Counted from the stretch's first letter, positions 17,305 to 28,194 are shown. The stretch: 64,000 nucleotides of DNA from Streptococcus parasanguinis (GCF_031582885.1 NZ_CP133988.1:503501-567500), one strand, 5' to 3'. The notes: generated by a model not told the origin, from the sequence alone. Numbers and translations: made by a program.

Positions 17305-18565
17305 GCGTTTGTGGCTGATTTTAGGGCCCGTATTTTGCGCGCTCCTCATGGTAGCAGCTTTATTATTCTTTTATCCAATCAATCATAAGCACAACTATAC
17401 CGAAGAGAAAAAAGCTGCGGTTAGTTTGAATGCAGAAGGATTCAAGAGTCGTACAAAGAAACAAGAAGCACTTTCTGATCCACAGCATCGCTTTGTTCCT
17501 TATTTCGGCTCCAGTGAGTGGTTGCGTTTTGATGTGGTGCATCCAGCAGTTTTGGCTGAAAAATATGACCGCAATTACAGACCCTACTTTTTAGGAGAAC
17601 GTGGTGCGGCTTCTTTGAACCAGTATTTTGGGATGCAACAGATTTTGCCAGAACTCAAGGACAATACAGCTGTTTATGTGGTTTCTCCGCAATGGTTCAC
17701 CAAGAAGGGCTATGATTCCTCTGCCTTTCAACAATTCTTTAATAGCGATCAGTTGAATAGCTTTATTGCCAATCACCAACAGGATGCTGCATCCCAGTAT
17801 GCTGCAAAGCGTCTGTTACAACAGTATCCAAATGTCGCCTTTCAAAGTGTTGTAACGAACATTTCTCAAGGAAAGAAAATTTCCAGATTTGATCAGTCTT
17901 TGAACCAGCTTGTTTCCCACCTTGTCCAACGCGAAGATGCTTTATTTAGTAATCTTGCAACGCGTACAAACGGGAATTACGATAAGAAGGTCAAAAAACG
18001 TCTACAAGATTTACCAGATCAATTCTCATATGAGAAATTGGAAGAAATTGCAACGGCTGAAGCAAAAGTCAAAACCAATAACAACGACCTTGGAATCAGC
18101 AATCATTTTTACAATACTCGTTTAAAAATGAAGTTGAAGAAACTTAAAGGTTTCCAAAAAAACGAATCCTATGTTCAATCTCCTGAGTACAATGACTTGC
18201 AATTGGTTCTAGACCAGTTTGCTAAATCTCGGACCAATGTCATCTTTGTCATTCCTCCAGTTAATGCCAAATGGATGAAATACACAGGCTTGAGCCAAGA
18301 AAAATATGAACAGGCTGTTCAAAAGATTCGTTACCAATTGGAAAGTCAAGGATTCACCAATATTGCAGACTTTTCTAAAGATGGTGATCAGCCCTACTTT
18401 ATGGAAGATACGATTCATATGGGATGGAATGGTTGGCTAGCCTTTGATAAAGCGGTCAATCCCTTTGTCACAAAGGCTGAAAAAGCACCAACTTACCATC
18501 TAAATGATCGCTTCTTCAGTAAAGACTGGGCTCAATATAAAGGGACACCAGACGAATTTAAATAA
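17297..18565 (+). CDS. dltD: D-alanyl-lipoteichoic acid biosynthesis protein DltD
   Basis: Membrane-anchored extracellular protein of 422 residues completing D-Ala transfer to lipoteichoic acid. One N-terminal membrane helix (about 6-26) is followed by an SGNH-like domain with the serine motif [10 protein letters not shown] (about residue 72) and the late Asp-His pair in [11 protein letters not shown] (about 373). Starts inside dltC. It ends the operon; a hairpin follows at 18571. Confidence 0.95.
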   Translation: MLKRLWLILGPVFCALLMVAALLFFYPINHKHNYTEEKKAAVSLNAEGFKSRTKKQEALSDPQHRFVPYFGSSEWLRFDVVHPAVLAEKYDRNYRPYFLGERGAASLNQYFGMQQILPELKDNTAVYVVSPQWFTKKGYDSSAFQQFFNSDQLNSFIANHQQDAASQYAAKRLLQQYPNVAFQSVVTNISQGKKISRFDQSLNQLVSHLVQREDALFSNLATRTNGNYDKKVKKRLQDLPDQFSYEKLEEIATAEAKVKTNNNDLGISNHFYNTRLKMKLKKLKGFQKNESYVQSPEYNDLQLVLDQFAKSRTNVIFVIPPVNAKWMKYTGLSQEKYEQAVQKIRYQLESQGFTNIADFSKDGDQPYFMEDTIHMGWNGWLAFDKAVNPFVTKAEKAPTYHLNDRFFSKDWAQYKGTPDEFK

Positions 18566-18570
18566 TGCTT

Positions 18571-18607
18571 GATCAAAGGGGGCAGGATCAAATCCTGGCT
18601 CCTTGAT
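18571..18607 (+). terminator. Hairpin after dltD, probable terminator
   Basis: Long imperfect stem between ATCAAAGGGGGCAGGAT and ATCCTGGCTCCTTGAT with a CAA loop, five bases after the dltD stop. The following T-tract is poor, so termination may be partial. Confidence 0.55.
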
Positions 18608-18649
18608 TTGTGAGGAAAGTGACGAGAAAGTCACAAACGAGCAAGAGAG

Positions 18650-18787
18650 TTATCCCCAGGCTGTGGGAAACTTCCTTGTAAATGGATGAAAACAAGTCCT
18701 GGTGCTGATGACACTTCCTCTTTTGAGGGAGCAAAAGGTGAAAGTTATCCACATTTTTGTGGATAAGTGATAAAAAACAGTGGATAA
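18650..18787. promoter_or_regulatory. DnaA-box cluster
   Basis: Two perfect DnaA boxes face each other with four bases between them: TTATCCACA (18745-18753) and TGTGGATAA (18758-18766). A near-match AGTGGATAA follows at 18779-18787 and TTATCCCCA lies at 18650-18658. No dnaA or dnaN is present, so this is not the standard oriC, but the density is far above chance. The inverted pair can also form a hairpin. It lies between dltD and a small membrane-protein gene. Confidence 0.65.
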
Positions 18788-18816
18788 GTCAGCTGGTTTG
18801 TGAAAAGGAGAATAGT

Positions 18817-19041
18817 GTGAAAAAAATTTGGTTTTACGCAATCGTTCAGGGAATTGTGATCTTTTTTATTGTGGGTGGCATGACCTATGTACTTAGGGGA
18901 GATTTCTTTTTCCGCTACCTATCCCCTATTTTTGGACTAGCAGCAGCTGTCTTGCGATTTGGGACGGCGACTTTAATGAAGGTGCTAGCACCCACTCTCT
19001 ACGATGATCCCAAAAAGAAAGAAGAGAGCCACGATAACTAA
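18817..19041 (+). CDS. Small two-helix membrane protein
   Basis: Unrecognised 74-residue protein with two hydrophobic segments (WFYAIVQGIVIFFIVGGMTYV and a second around LSPIFGLAAAVLRFG) and a charged tail DDPKKKEESHDN. The start is GTG 18817, six bases after AAAAGGAG. A longer upstream reading is possible but would start inside the DnaA-box cluster. It precedes aspS by about 100 bases with a separate promoter between (TAAAAT near 19094). Function unknown. Confidence 0.75.
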   Translation: MKKIWFYAIVQGIVIFFIVGGMTYVLRGDFFFRYLSPIFGLAAAVLRFGTATLMKVLAPTLYDDPKKKEESHDN

Positions 19042-19138
19042 AGAAGTTGGTGACTGAAAAAGTTGAGCTAAAGGCCACTTTCTGCTGGTCTTTATGGTAA
19101 AATAGAAGGAAGAATATTAGTTTGGAGATTAATTAGAA

Positions 19139-20893
19139 ATGAAACGTTCAATGTATGCTGGACGTGTTCGTGAAGAACACATTGGAACTCGTATTACCTT
19201 GAAAGGATGGGTTAGCCGTCGTCGTGACTTGGGTGGTTTGATCTTTATCGATCTACGCGACCGCGAAGGAATCATGCAATTGGTGATCAATCCAGAAACA
19301 GTTAGTGCAGAAGTGATGGCTACAGCTGAAAGTATCCGTAGTGAATATGTTGTAGAAGTGACAGGTCTTGTGGAAGCTCGTGAACAAGCTAATCCCAACT
19401 TGCCAACAGGAGCAGTAGAACTCAAGGTAGAAGCTATTACGGTTCTCAATACTGCCAAAACAACACCATTTGAAATCAAGGACGGAATTGAAGCCAATGA
19501 TGATACCCGTCTTCGTTACCGCTACTTAGACCTTCGTCGTCCTGAGATGTTGGAAAATCTCAAACTCCGTGCAAAAGTAACCCATTCAATCCGCAATTAC
19601 TTGGATGAATTAGAATTTATTGATGTGGAAACACCCTTTCTTTCTAAGTCAACTCCAGAAGGAGCGCGTGACTATTTGGTTCCTTCCCGTGTCAATAAGG
19701 GTCATTTCTATGCCCTTCCTCAAAGTCCTCAAATTACAAAACAATTGTTGATGAATGCTGGATTTGATCGCTATTATCAAATCGTGAAGTGTTTCCGTGA
19801 TGAGGATTTACGGGGAGACCGTCAACCTGAGTTTACACAGGTCGACTTGGAAACTTCTTTCTTGAGTGATCAAGAAATCCAGGATATCACAGAAGGCTTA
19901 ATTGCACGTGTCATGAAAGAAACCAAGGGAATTGAAGTAACACTCCCATTCCCACGGATGAATTATGATGATGCTATGGCCTTGTACGGTTCAGATAAAC
20001 CAGATACACGTTTTGAAATGTTGCTCCAAGACTTGACAGAACTTGTCAAGGGTGTAGACTTCAAAGTCTTCTCAGAAGCTCCAGCAGTTAAGGCGATTGT
20101 TGTCAAAGGTGCAGCGGATCATTACTCTCGTAAAGACATCGATAAATTGACAGAAGTTGCGAAGCAATACGGTGCAAAAGGTCTTGCTTGGGTGAAATAT
20201 GCTGAGGGTACTTTGAACGGTCCTGTTGCGAAGTTCTTGACAGACTTGACAAGTGACTTGACAGCTGCTTTACAGTTAGAAGACAAAGATCTAGTTCTCT
20301 TTGTAGCAGATACTCTTGAAGTAGCCAATGCAACGCTTGGTGCTTTGCGTGTTCGTCTTGCGAAAGAGCTTGACTTGATTGACAACAATCAATACAACTT
20401 CCTTTGGGTAGTGGATTGGCCAATGTTTGAATGGTCTGAAGAAGAAGGCCGTTATATGTCTGCTCACCATCCATTTACACTCCCACAAGCTGAAACAGAG
20501 CATGAATTGGAAGGAGATCTTTCAAAAGTTCGAGCAATTGCCTATGATATCGTCTTAAATGGCTATGAATTAGGTGGAGGAAGCCTACGGATTAATCATA
20601 AAGATTTACAAGAACGGATGTTTAAGGCACTTGGATTTACAAAAGAAGCTGCCAATGAACAATTTGGTTTCTTGTTGGAAGCAATGGATTATGGTTTCCC
20701 ACCACATGGAGGATTGGCGATTGGTTTGGACCGCTTCGTGATGCTTCTTGCAGGTGAAGATAATATTCGGGAAGTCATTGCCTTTCCTAAGAATAACAAG
20801 GCGACAGATCCAATGACACAAGCTCCTTCTGTCGTTTCTGAAAAGCAATTGGATGAGTTAAATCTTCAAGTAGAAGTAGCAGAGCAAGAATAG
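19139..20893 (+). CDS. aspS: Aspartyl-tRNA synthetase
   Basis: Class II synthetase, 584 residues, charging tRNA-Asp. An N-terminal OB-fold anticodon-binding domain ([20 protein letters not shown], about 20-40) is followed by the catalytic core with motif 2 ([18 protein letters not shown], about 220), the bacterial insertion domain, and motif 3 [12 protein letters not shown] (about 530). The YALPQSPQ segment is the ATP/Asp site. Streptococci often carry a non-discriminating or discriminating form; that cannot be told here. The upstream 100 bases hold a promoter and an eight-pair hairpin AAAGGCCA/TGGTCTTT. Confidence 0.97.
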   Translation: MKRSMYAGRVREEHIGTRITLKGWVSRRRDLGGLIFIDLRDREGIMQLVINPETVSAEVMATAESIRSEYVVEVTGLVEAREQANPNLPTGAVELKVEAITVLNTAKTTPFEIKDGIEANDDTRLRYRYLDLRRPEMLENLKLRAKVTHSIRNYLDELEFIDVETPFLSKSTPEGARDYLVPSRVNKGHFYALPQSPQITKQLLMNAGFDRYYQIVKCFRDEDLRGDRQPEFTQVDLETSFLSDQEIQDITEGLIARVMKETKGIEVTLPFPRMNYDDAMALYGSDKPDTRFEMLLQDLTELVKGVDFKVFSEAPAVKAIVVKGAADHYSRKDIDKLTEVAKQYGAKGLAWVKYAEGTLNGPVAKFLTDLTSDLTAALQLEDKDLVLFVADTLEVANATLGALRVRLAKELDLIDNNQYNFLWVVDWPMFEWSEEEGRYMSAHHPFTLPQAETEHELEGDLSKVRAIAYDIVLNGYELGGGSLRINHKDLQERMFKALGFTKEAANEQFGFLLEAMDYGFPPHGGLAIGLDRFVMLLAGEDNIREVIAFPKNNKATDPMTQAPSVVSEKQLDELNLQVEVAEQE

Positions 20894-20968
20894 GACAAGA
20901 GAGAAAAGGGAGAGTCTAGGAATCAGTTGCTCTAAGATTTTCCTTTTCTTCTAATCGATGGATTGAAA

Positions 20969-21910
20969 ATGAAAAAAATTCGCTTTCATAAGCTATTTCG
21001 CTATCATGTGCGGCGACTAGCTTATAACATTAAATTATTGCGCGTGCTGAAGAGCATCTCCCGTGAGAAATACGATGAAAAAGTGTCAGCTTCCTTGCTG
21101 TATGGTTTTCTATCAGCGATTGCCGTCAACTTCTTCTTTCAACCAGGACATGTATACTCCAGCGGTGCAACAGGTCTAGCTCAGATTTTATCTGTTCTGA
21201 GCCAACGCTTTATTGGTTTTACGATTCCAGTTTCCTTGACCTTTTATGCCATCAATATCCCTTTGATGATTGTGGCTTGGTATCAAATTGGCCATAAATT
21301 TACCATCTTTACCTTTATTACGGTTTCGATGAGTTCCCTCTTTATTCAGTTCGTGCCAGTGATTACGTTGACCAACGATCCGATCATGAATGCCCTATTT
21401 GGTGGGGTTGTCATGGGAACAGGGATTGGTTTTGCTCTTCGGAACAACATTTCCAGTGGAGGAACGGATATTGTCAGTTTGACGATTCGAAAACGGACAG
21501 GAAAGAATGTCGGCAGTATCTCCTTTTTGGTCAATGGGACCATTATGTTGATCGCTGGTCTGACCTTTGGTTGGAAGTATGCTCTTTACTCTATGATTAC
21601 CATCTTCGTATCGAGTCGAGTAACGGATGCTGTCTTTACCAAGCAAAAACGGATGCAGGCAATGATCGTAACGAGCCAGCCAGATGCCATTATTGAAAAG
21701 ATTCATAAAAAATTGCATCGTGGGGCAACCATTATCCACAATGCAGAAGGAACCTATAACCATCAGGAAAAAGCGGTTCTGTTGACAGTTATTACGCGTG
21801 CAGAGTTTAATGAATTCAAATATATTATGAAAAAAGCTGATCCTCAGGCTTTTATCACCATTTCAGAAAACGTTCATATCATTGGACGCTTTGTGGAAAC
21901 AGAAGAATAA
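20969..21910 (+). CDS. YitT family membrane protein (DUF161/DUF2179)
   Basis: Integral membrane protein of 313 residues. About five hydrophobic segments cover residues 40-230, with the family motif YSSGATGLAQ near residue 65 and NNISSGGTDIVSL near 170. The C-terminal cytoplasmic DUF2179 domain (about 235-313) has AEGTYNHQEKAVLLTVITR. YitT proteins have no firmly assigned substrate. ATG 20969 is chosen over TTG 20963; the ribosome site is weak. Convergent with the pullulanase gene, sharing a terminator. Confidence 0.88.
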   Translation: MKKIRFHKLFRYHVRRLAYNIKLLRVLKSISREKYDEKVSASLLYGFLSAIAVNFFFQPGHVYSSGATGLAQILSVLSQRFIGFTIPVSLTFYAINIPLMIVAWYQIGHKFTIFTFITVSMSSLFIQFVPVITLTNDPIMNALFGGVVMGTGIGFALRNNISSGGTDIVSLTIRKRTGKNVGSISFLVNGTIMLIAGLTFGWKYALYSMITIFVSSRVTDAVFTKQKRMQAMIVTSQPDAIIEKIHKKLHRGATIIHNAEGTYNHQEKAVLLTVITRAEFNEFKYIMKKADPQAFITISENVHIIGRFVETEE

Positions 21911-21946
21911 AAATAAAGGTCACCACATTGTGGTGACCTTTATTTT
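21911..21946. terminator. Bidirectional terminator yitT/pullulanase
   Basis: Perfect 16-pair stem AAATAAAGGTCACCAC with GTGGTGACCTTTATTT around ATT, A-rich before and T-rich after. It serves both convergent genes; the pullulanase stop codon lies inside the right arm. Confidence 0.93.
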
Positions 21947-24015
21947 GTTGATTCAGTTTCATGGAGAAGGAGCCAACTATGGGCAGGAATAGAAAGTTCC
22001 TTTCCTTTAGGAATAGGCGCTTGGAGGTTGGCATGAGGATAGGCAAATAACAGCTGACTATCGCTCGGATGTTGATAGGTCTGTTCTTGATCACCGATAT
22101 TGACAAGAATCGTTATTTTTTCACGATCTTTCTCAATCGTGTAGATTAAATGATGATCAGACAACCATTTGACATCACAGTAGTCGCGAATCTCTTGCCC
22201 TTTTTTCAAACGAAGGAGTGGCTGTGATTTCCGATAAGCAATCAATTCTTCAAGAAAAGCAATTTCTTCTTGGCATTTTGGAAGGGATGTCCAGTCCAAT
22301 TGGTTGAGACTATCTGGCAAGTTATAGGTGTTGTCTTCGAGCCCTTTTGTGCGATAAAATTCTTGACCAGCATGGATAAACGGCACTCCTTGAGCTAGTA
22401 ACACTAAATGAAGAGCTAATCGTGAGAGAGCTTTTCGATCTTCTAGACGAATCTCTTTCTTTTCAAATTGGAAATAATCAAAAACAGTTGCATTGTCGTG
22501 GCATTCGACGTACTGAATGGCTTGTTGAGGTTGGGTGAAATGAGTAGGCCCTAGCTTTCCGACATTTGCAGTCAGGATATTAGCAAAATCATTTGCGGGA
22601 TGTTGACTCTCACGACGGTGACCGGCTACAAGTGTTCTCTTGATCGTATCCCGGAAGTTATCACTGAAAAAGCCAAAGGCTGGTAATCGTTTCGCGTTAT
22701 ACTGGTGAGCGAGCTGGTCTTCAGAGAGGCCGGTATCCATCTTCCACCCTTCCCCATAGAGATAGATGTTAGGATAGATTTCACGGAGTTCTTCTGCAAT
22801 CTCTGTCATGGTTTGAATGTCTAGGATTCCCATCAAATCAAAGCGAAAACCATCAAAGCCGTAGAGGGAAACCCATTGCTTGAGGGATTGCTTGATATAC
22901 TGTCTCACCATGGAGCGTTCACTTGCTACGTCATTTCCACAGAAGGTTCCATTGGTCCGCTCTCCTTCTGCATTATAACGGTAGAAATAACCAGGAACGA
23001 TCTGTTCAAAAGCATACTCATCTGCCTGGTAGACGTGATTGTAGACTACATCCATGATGACACTCAGATTAGCCTGGTGATAGGTGTCAATGGTGTCTTG
23101 GAGCTCTAGGATTCGCGCATAAGGATCGTTAGGGTCACTCGCATAGCTTCCTTCTGGAACATTGTATTGGACAGGATCATAACCCCAGTTGTAGGCTTTC
23201 CATTGATCCTCTTCGTCTACACTACCGAAATCGTAGACAGGAAGTAACTGTACATGGGTAATGCCCAGTTTTTGAAGGTAATCAAATCCAAGGATCTGGC
23301 CATTTAGTTGGGGCGATTCTGTTAAACCTTTAAACTTACCCGGGTGCTTAAAGCCAGCCTCTTTTTGGACAGAGAAATCCCGAACGCTCATCTCGTAGAT
23401 GATCGCTTCTGTTGGATCTAATTGACGAGTGGCACGCGTGATAGGACGTGTGATCTTCTTCCGGTCGATGACCAAGCTATCTCCAGAGTTCGCTAAAGAG
23501 GATAGAGCATAGGGATCGTGAATTCGACGTTCTAGGCCATTGACACGAAACTCATAGTGGTAGGCAGCTCCTTCCCAATCTCCTTTGAGCAAGACTTCCC
23601 AGCCACCGTTTTCTGTACGATTCATCGGATAGACCTGATCCTCAATATGGAGGGTCACATTTTGAGAAATGGGTGCCCAGAATTTAAATTGCGTCTGACT
23701 TGGTGTGTAGAAACTTCCTAGATCTTCTCCACTATAGGTGAAGGTTTGATCAAAAATGGGTTTGCGAACAATTTGACCATAGTGGAGAATAGTAGAATTT
23801 CCAGCAGCATCGTAGATGGTGTACTCTTCTCCGAGTTCAAGCGGAACAGGGCTTAAGAAATAGTCTCCTGTATCAGTCGCTCCACTTGACGTTTTGACAG
23901 GGATTAAGGCAAGACGACCTTGGTTTGTTTCCAAATAAAAAGGAAGGATATGCTCCTCTCCCTTTTGGATACGAATGAGGTCTTGGTCATCTAAATAAGC
24001 AGTAAATGTAGACAT
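21940..24015 (-). CDS. pulA: Type I pullulanase / glycogen debranching enzyme
   Basis: Glycoside hydrolase family 13 enzyme of 691 residues that cleaves alpha-1,6 branches of pullulan or branched maltodextrins. The N-terminal CBM48-like domain (about 85-175) precedes the barrel. Landmarks are AYNWGYDPVQYNVPEGSY (type I signature, about 272), the nucleophile region GFRFDLMGI (about 388), YGEGW (acid/base) and VECHDNATVFD. There is no signal peptide, so it acts in the cytoplasm on imported oligosaccharides. It lies eight bases downstream of malR in the same direction and probably belongs to the maltodextrin operon. Confidence 0.93.
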   Translation of the reverse strand: MSTFTAYLDDQDLIRIQKGEEHILPFYLETNQGRLALIPVKTSSGATDTGDYFLSPVPLELGEEYTIYDAAGNSTILHYGQIVRKPIFDQTFTYSGEDLGSFYTPSQTQFKFWAPISQNVTLHIEDQVYPMNRTENGGWEVLLKGDWEGAAYHYEFRVNGLERRIHDPYALSSLANSGDSLVIDRKKITRPITRATRQLDPTEAIIYEMSVRDFSVQKEAGFKHPGKFKGLTESPQLNGQILGFDYLQKLGITHVQLLPVYDFGSVDEEDQWKAYNWGYDPVQYNVPEGSYASDPNDPYARILELQDTIDTYHQANLSVIMDVVYNHVYQADEYAFEQIVPGYFYRYNAEGERTNGTFCGNDVASERSMVRQYIKQSLKQWVSLYGFDGFRFDLMGILDIQTMTEIAEELREIYPNIYLYGEGWKMDTGLSEDQLAHQYNAKRLPAFGFFSDNFRDTIKRTLVAGHRRESQHPANDFANILTANVGKLGPTHFTQPQQAIQYVECHDNATVFDYFQFEKKEIRLEDRKALSRLALHLVLLAQGVPFIHAGQEFYRTKGLEDNTYNLPDSLNQLDWTSLPKCQEEIAFLEELIAYRKSQPLLRLKKGQEIRDYCDVKWLSDHHLIYTIEKDREKITILVNIGDQEQTYQHPSDSQLLFAYPHANLQAPIPKGKELSIPAHSWLLLHETESTK

Positions 24016-24023
24016 AAAGACTC

Positions 24024-25007
24024 CTAAAGTTTCGTAATGGTATGGTCAATCAATTGACGGTAGCAAACAGTTTTTCCTTCTTTGTGATCTTTGATGATTT
24101 GAAGGATGGTCCGGACAGATTCACGCCCGAGTTCCACCGCATTGATGTCAATATAGGCTTCAATATCGAGTCGTGGCTTGATCGAATCAAAGGAAATAAT
24201 CGGGATTGTCAGCTGGTGTTCTAATAGGTATTGGCGCACCCCTTCAGCAACGAGAATATCGGTCGTCATAATCGCATCTAGTTCTGTTAACGGTAGACTC
24301 TCCATCATTTGATAAGAATTATCTTCTAACATAAACCCAAATGAAAAATGAACGAGTTTTTCATCGAGAGGAATCCCTGCTTTTTGGAGGGCTTCTTTAT
24401 AACCTTCGTAGCGGTCTTGAGACACAAACAGCTCTTTGTTTCCCCCGATAAAAGCAATTTTTCGGTAGTTTTGTTGAATAAAATAATCTGTTGCATCAAA
24501 TGCGGCCTTGATATTGTCATTATCGACTAGCGAAACAAAAGGAGAGACCGCCTTTCCAAGGATGAGGAAGGGAAACTTGTCCTTCAGTGCAAATTCAACG
24601 AGGGGGTCATTCGGGTTGGAATAAAGGAAGATTAAACCATCCACACGGTTTCCGTAGATGAGTTGCTTGAGGTTGTCGAGCTGCCGTTCTTCGTTTTGAC
24701 CTGTACAGATTTGGATGGCATAGTCATTGTCTGAAGCAATCTGGGTAATTCCTCGTAAAACAGTTGGAAAGAAAGGATTCTGATAGAAGACGTCACTATC
24801 GACTGGAAGGACTAAAGCAATGACTTGACTAGATTGGCTGACAAGACTACGAGCATTAAGATTGGGATGGTAGTCCAGCTCGACCATGGCCTTGCGGACT
24901 CGTTTTTTTGTTTCATCACTAATCGTGGATTTGTTTTGGATGACGCGCGTGACAGTAGAAGGCGCGACGCCAGCGAGTTTCGCAACATCTTTGATGGTAA
25001 CACGCAT
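24024..25007 (-). CDS. malR: Maltose operon repressor MalR (LacI family)
   Basis: LacI-type repressor of 327 residues. The N-terminal helix-turn-helix and hinge are typical: VTIKDVAKLAGVAPSTVTRV (residues 2-21) and NLNARSLVSQSS. The rest is the periplasmic-binding-like effector domain for maltodextrin. Position directly after malA matches the malXCDAR order of pneumococcus, where MalR represses malX and malM. Its likely operators are the CGCAAACGTTTTCG palindromes near 29560-29810. Confidence 0.94.
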   Translation of the reverse strand: MRVTIKDVAKLAGVAPSTVTRVIQNKSTISDETKKRVRKAMVELDYHPNLNARSLVSQSSQVIALVLPVDSDVFYQNPFFPTVLRGITQIASDNDYAIQICTGQNEERQLDNLKQLIYGNRVDGLIFLYSNPNDPLVEFALKDKFPFLILGKAVSPFVSLVDNDNIKAAFDATDYFIQQNYRKIAFIGGNKELFVSQDRYEGYKEALQKAGIPLDEKLVHFSFGFMLEDNSYQMMESLPLTELDAIMTTDILVAEGVRQYLLEHQLTIPIISFDSIKPRLDIEAYIDINAVELGRESVRTILQIIKDHKEGKTVCYRQLIDHTITKL

Positions 25008-25018
25008 GAGAAAACCTC

Positions 25019-25831
25019 CTAGCGGTGATAGTCTGGATCACGAAAGTGGGTCTTATAAAATACCATGGCAAGATAGAGTACAAATAAGACATTTTGGATC
25101 ATGATCGTCGTAGTAAATACTTGATGGAATAGTAAACTGATGAGGACACTTAGTAAAATAGGGAGCCCCAGGCAATTCAGAATACAGTTGAAACATTCCT
25201 TGAAAGTTTGTAGTGAAAAGAGTCGAGATTTTCGTGTCAAGTAGAGGAAGAAAGAGGCCCCTAGGATGAGAATCAAATAATTGACGGTCGACAAGAAGCC
25301 AGAGAAAATCACGAGAAAGAGACTGACAGGGAGTCGATTGTCGCGGAACCAATCGCTAGAGATAGCTTGAGTGAAGCTTTTTTTATCCCGAAGGCTCTCT
25401 TGATTAATAGCCTGGTATGAGACTGTAGCGAGTTCTTTATTCTCTTTTGAGATAATCAATTGTTTGCGATCAAAATGGAGTGTTAACTCCTTGCCTTCAC
25501 TAGTCTTTGCCTCTTGGCCTAAGATAACCTGTCCTTTTGAAGTCTTGTGTACAGGGTTAGTCCCTGTATAGGTGAGCTCTTGGTCTTTGATCACGACGTG
25601 TTCTTGGATATCTTTCATAACGTCTGTTGATAAAGGATCAAACACATCGCTGACAAAGGTTGTCAAAGGATAGGTTTTGAGTTGAGCATTTTGCAGAGCC
25701 ACAGGTAATAGTGTGATAGAGATTAGAAAGAAAGAAGTAAAAATCATTTGGAACCAGCTCAGTTTTTTGCGGTTTGCAAAAGAAGAGCGGAAATTGAAGA
25801 TACTTGCGAAATAATTAAAAGGATAGGGCAT
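25019..25831 (-). CDS. malA: DUF1189 membrane protein MalA
   Basis: Membrane protein of 270 residues with four hydrophobic segments: one near residue 28-48, and three in the last 110 residues (LFLVIFSGFLSTVNYLILIL, a second in ILNCLGLPILLSVLISLLF, a third in MIQNVLFVLYLAMVFY). The N-terminal PYPFNYFASIFNF is characteristic of DUF1189. The central soluble part faces outside. Homologues sit in streptococcal maltodextrin operons as malA, where they are not essential transporter parts; the role is unclear. Eleven bases separate it from malR. Confidence 0.88.
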   Translation of the reverse strand: MPYPFNYFASIFNFRSSFANRKKLSWFQMIFTSFFLISITLLPVALQNAQLKTYPLTTFVSDVFDPLSTDVMKDIQEHVVIKDQELTYTGTNPVHKTSKGQVILGQEAKTSEGKELTLHFDRKQLIISKENKELATVSYQAINQESLRDKKSFTQAISSDWFRDNRLPVSLFLVIFSGFLSTVNYLILILGASFFLYLTRKSRLFSLQTFKECFNCILNCLGLPILLSVLISLLFHQVFTTTIMIQNVLFVLYLAMVFYKTHFRDPDYHR

Positions 25832-25905
25832 AAGATGACCTTTCTAAACATAAGAGTATCAGAAATGCAAAGAGAAATCTCTTTGATTGATTTTATTCTT
25901 AACGA

Positions 25906-25935
25906 AGGGTAGTAAAGCATCCACCATACTACCCT
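25906..25935 (-). other. Intercistronic hairpin malD-malA
   Basis: Nine-pair inverted repeat AGGGTAGTA and TACTACCCT in the 143-base gap between malD and malA, with a second small hairpin AAAGAGA/TCTCTTT at about 25869-25884. Poor T-tract; likely an mRNA processing or partial termination point. Confidence 0.5.
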
Positions 25936-25974
25936 CAACTTAAAAATAAAATGTGCTTGAAATAAGATTCTATT

Positions 25975-26817
25975 TTATCCTTTATCTCCACCAGCTGTCA
26001 AGCCTGAAACAAAGTTCTTTTGTAGGAAGAAGAATAAGGTACAGATTGGAACCGCGATCAAAATAGCACCGGCTGCAAAGAAGGCGATTTTTTGATTTTT
26101 TTGGTCACTGATAAAGGTTTGAAGACCAACGGCTACCGTAAAGTTCACTTCGTCACGAAGCAAGAATTTAGACAAGATATAGTCTCCGAAAGGCCCCATG
26201 AAAGCCCAAAGTGCTTGAACGGCAATCATTGGACGAACAAGAGGAAGGACGATTTGCCAGAAGCGACGGAAGTGTCCAGCTCCATCCAATTTCGCAGATT
26301 CATCGAGGGAAATTGGAACAGTATCGAAGTATCCCTTCATCAACCAGGCATTCATTGGAATACCACCACCAACATAAAGGAAGATCAAGAACCAAGGTTG
26401 GTTCAAGGCATTCATCATCAAAGCCATAACGAAGAAGGCTGTGAGGGCTGCCATGGTTGGGACCATTTGGATGATCAAGAAGAAGACCAAACTTTGTTTA
26501 CGCGCCAAGAAATTGTAACGGCTGTATGCGTAACCTGCGAAGGTAACGATACTTGTTTGTACAATCATGGTGATAATGGCGATAACCAAGGTGTTCATAT
26601 ACCAAGTGCCATAATGAGTTTCAGAGAAAAGTTTTGAGAAGTTATCAAAACTAAGATTGCCACTAAAATCAAGTGTAAAGGCACTGACATTCCCTGATTT
26701 GAAGGCTGATAGAACCGTAATCAACAATGGATAAATGATAACGATTGAAAGAACCACCATGTACAGGTAAGTCAAGAAATGATTGAGGCGGCGTTTAAAT
26801 TGAACTGAATTTTTCAT
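25975..26817 (-). CDS. malD: Maltodextrin ABC transporter permease MalD (MalG type)
   Basis: Inner-membrane permease of 280 residues with about six helices and the EAA loop [21 protein letters not shown] (about residue 185). Pairs with MalC to form the maltodextrin channel. ATG 26817 is chosen because GGAGG lies nine bases upstream in the end of malC; a longer in-frame reading would overlap malC by 45 bases without a ribosome site. No malK-type ATPase is in the window, as in streptococci that use the shared MsmK. Confidence 0.95.
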   Translation of the reverse strand: MKNSVQFKRRLNHFLTYLYMVVLSIVIIYPLLITVLSAFKSGNVSAFTLDFSGNLSFDNFSKLFSETHYGTWYMNTLVIAIITMIVQTSIVTFAGYAYSRYNFLARKQSLVFFLIIQMVPTMAALTAFFVMALMMNALNQPWFLIFLYVGGGIPMNAWLMKGYFDTVPISLDESAKLDGAGHFRRFWQIVLPLVRPMIAVQALWAFMGPFGDYILSKFLLRDEVNFTVAVGLQTFISDQKNQKIAFFAAGAILIAVPICTLFFFLQKNFVSGLTAGGDKG

Positions 26818-26818
26818 T

Positions 26819-28117
26819 TTATACATCCTCCATATCAAATGCATGTAGTTTCTTGAAGGCAATCATAGAAATTGAGATTACAATCACAGAGACAATCAAG
26901 GTAACTGCAGCAGCCATTGAATATTGAGGCGTTGAGTTCGATGTTGTCAATTTATAGATCCAAGAGATCAAGATATCTGTAGATCCAGCGTTTCCTCCGA
27001 CAGAACCAGGTCCTCCATCGTTAAACAAGTAAATAATGGAGAAGTTATTAAAGTTGAAGGTGTATTGACTGATCAAGGTTGGTGCTGCAACCGCAAGGAT
27101 CATTGGGAAAGTGATGTTGCGGAATTTTTGCCAACCGTTGGCACCATCAATATAAGCAGCTTCGTAAAGATCGTTTGGAATAGATTGAAGAATCCCTAAA
27201 GTCAAGACGTAGAGGTAAGGGAAACCGAGCCAACCTTGCATCATAATCAAAGCGATTTTTGTCCAAGTAGGATCAGTCTTCCAAGGAATCAAGACCCCAT
27301 CTAAGAATGGGAAGATCTTTGCAAATAATGGGATAACTTGGGCGTTGATGGCCCCGACACTATCGTTAAACATATTTGAGAAAGTTAGGATCGTGATGAA
27401 GGCTGGAACAGCCCAAGGAAGCAAGAAGATAACCCCAAAGATCCGTTTTCCTTTTACGAATGGTTGGTTGGCAACAATAGCGGTCAAGATACCGAGTACG
27501 ATTTGAAGAGTAGAAGCTGCGAGGGCCCAAATAAAGGTCCAACCAAGAACCGATGTGAAGGCTGAGCGGAAGGTACTCAAGGTCCACATATTAGTGAAGT
27601 TTTGGAACCCGATCCAATCAAGCAAGGCTGTTGGAGCGGTATGTTTGAAGTCGTAGTTGGTAAAGGCGATCATCAAAGTTACTAAAACTGGGAAGATAAT
27701 CGCAAATGTCATAGCAATATATGAAGGAATGATCAATAAATATGGGAAGCCATTTTCATAGATGGCTTGAACCATTTCTTTTCCAGTTTTTGGAACAGCA
27801 ATGCCATTGTTGATACGTTTTGCAACGGTTCCAGCATCCTTAATATTTAAGGCATAAAATAGGAAGTAAACAATGGTAATGATCAAGTGGAAGGCGCCAC
27901 GAATCAAGATAAAGAGAGAATTATCTTGTCCACGGACGGTTCCAAGTGTAACCAATTTCGCTAATTCTCCAACTCCGATTCCTAGGAAATAGGCGAGAAA
28001 GAGAACAGTTACGGCAAGAAAAATATAGCCTTTGGTTTTTTGTTTGTTATAAATTTGCCCAAGACCCGGGATCAAAGAGAGCCACATAGCCTTTTTAGGG
28101 TTTTGTTCTGTAGTCAT
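26819..28117 (-). CDS. malC: Maltodextrin ABC transporter permease MalC (MalF type)
   Basis: Inner-membrane permease of 432 residues. The N-terminal part contains the extra [20 protein letters not shown] segment typical of Gram-positive MalF/MalC. Later comes the large permease core with EAA loop [20 protein letters not shown] (about residue 318). Hydrophobic segments number about eight. It is separated from malX by a 127-base gap with a hairpin. Confidence 0.95.
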   Translation of the reverse strand: MTTEQNPKKAMWLSLIPGLGQIYNKQKTKGYIFLAVTVLFLAYFLGIGVGELAKLVTLGTVRGQDNSLFILIRGAFHLIITIVYFLFYALNIKDAGTVAKRINNGIAVPKTGKEMVQAIYENGFPYLLIIPSYIAMTFAIIFPVLVTLMIAFTNYDFKHTAPTALLDWIGFQNFTNMWTLSTFRSAFTSVLGWTFIWALAASTLQIVLGILTAIVANQPFVKGKRIFGVIFLLPWAVPAFITILTFSNMFNDSVGAINAQVIPLFAKIFPFLDGVLIPWKTDPTWTKIALIMMQGWLGFPYLYVLTLGILQSIPNDLYEAAYIDGANGWQKFRNITFPMILAVAAPTLISQYTFNFNNFSIIYLFNDGGPGSVGGNAGSTDILISWIYKLTTSNSTPQYSMAAAVTLIVSVIVISISMIAFKKLHAFDMEDV

Positions 28118-28194
28118 TCAAATCTCCTTATAATGTCCTTGCCAGAGAGCAAGAAGACAAGTCAGACAGTCAGTTGTGTTTGAAAATTGAACAT

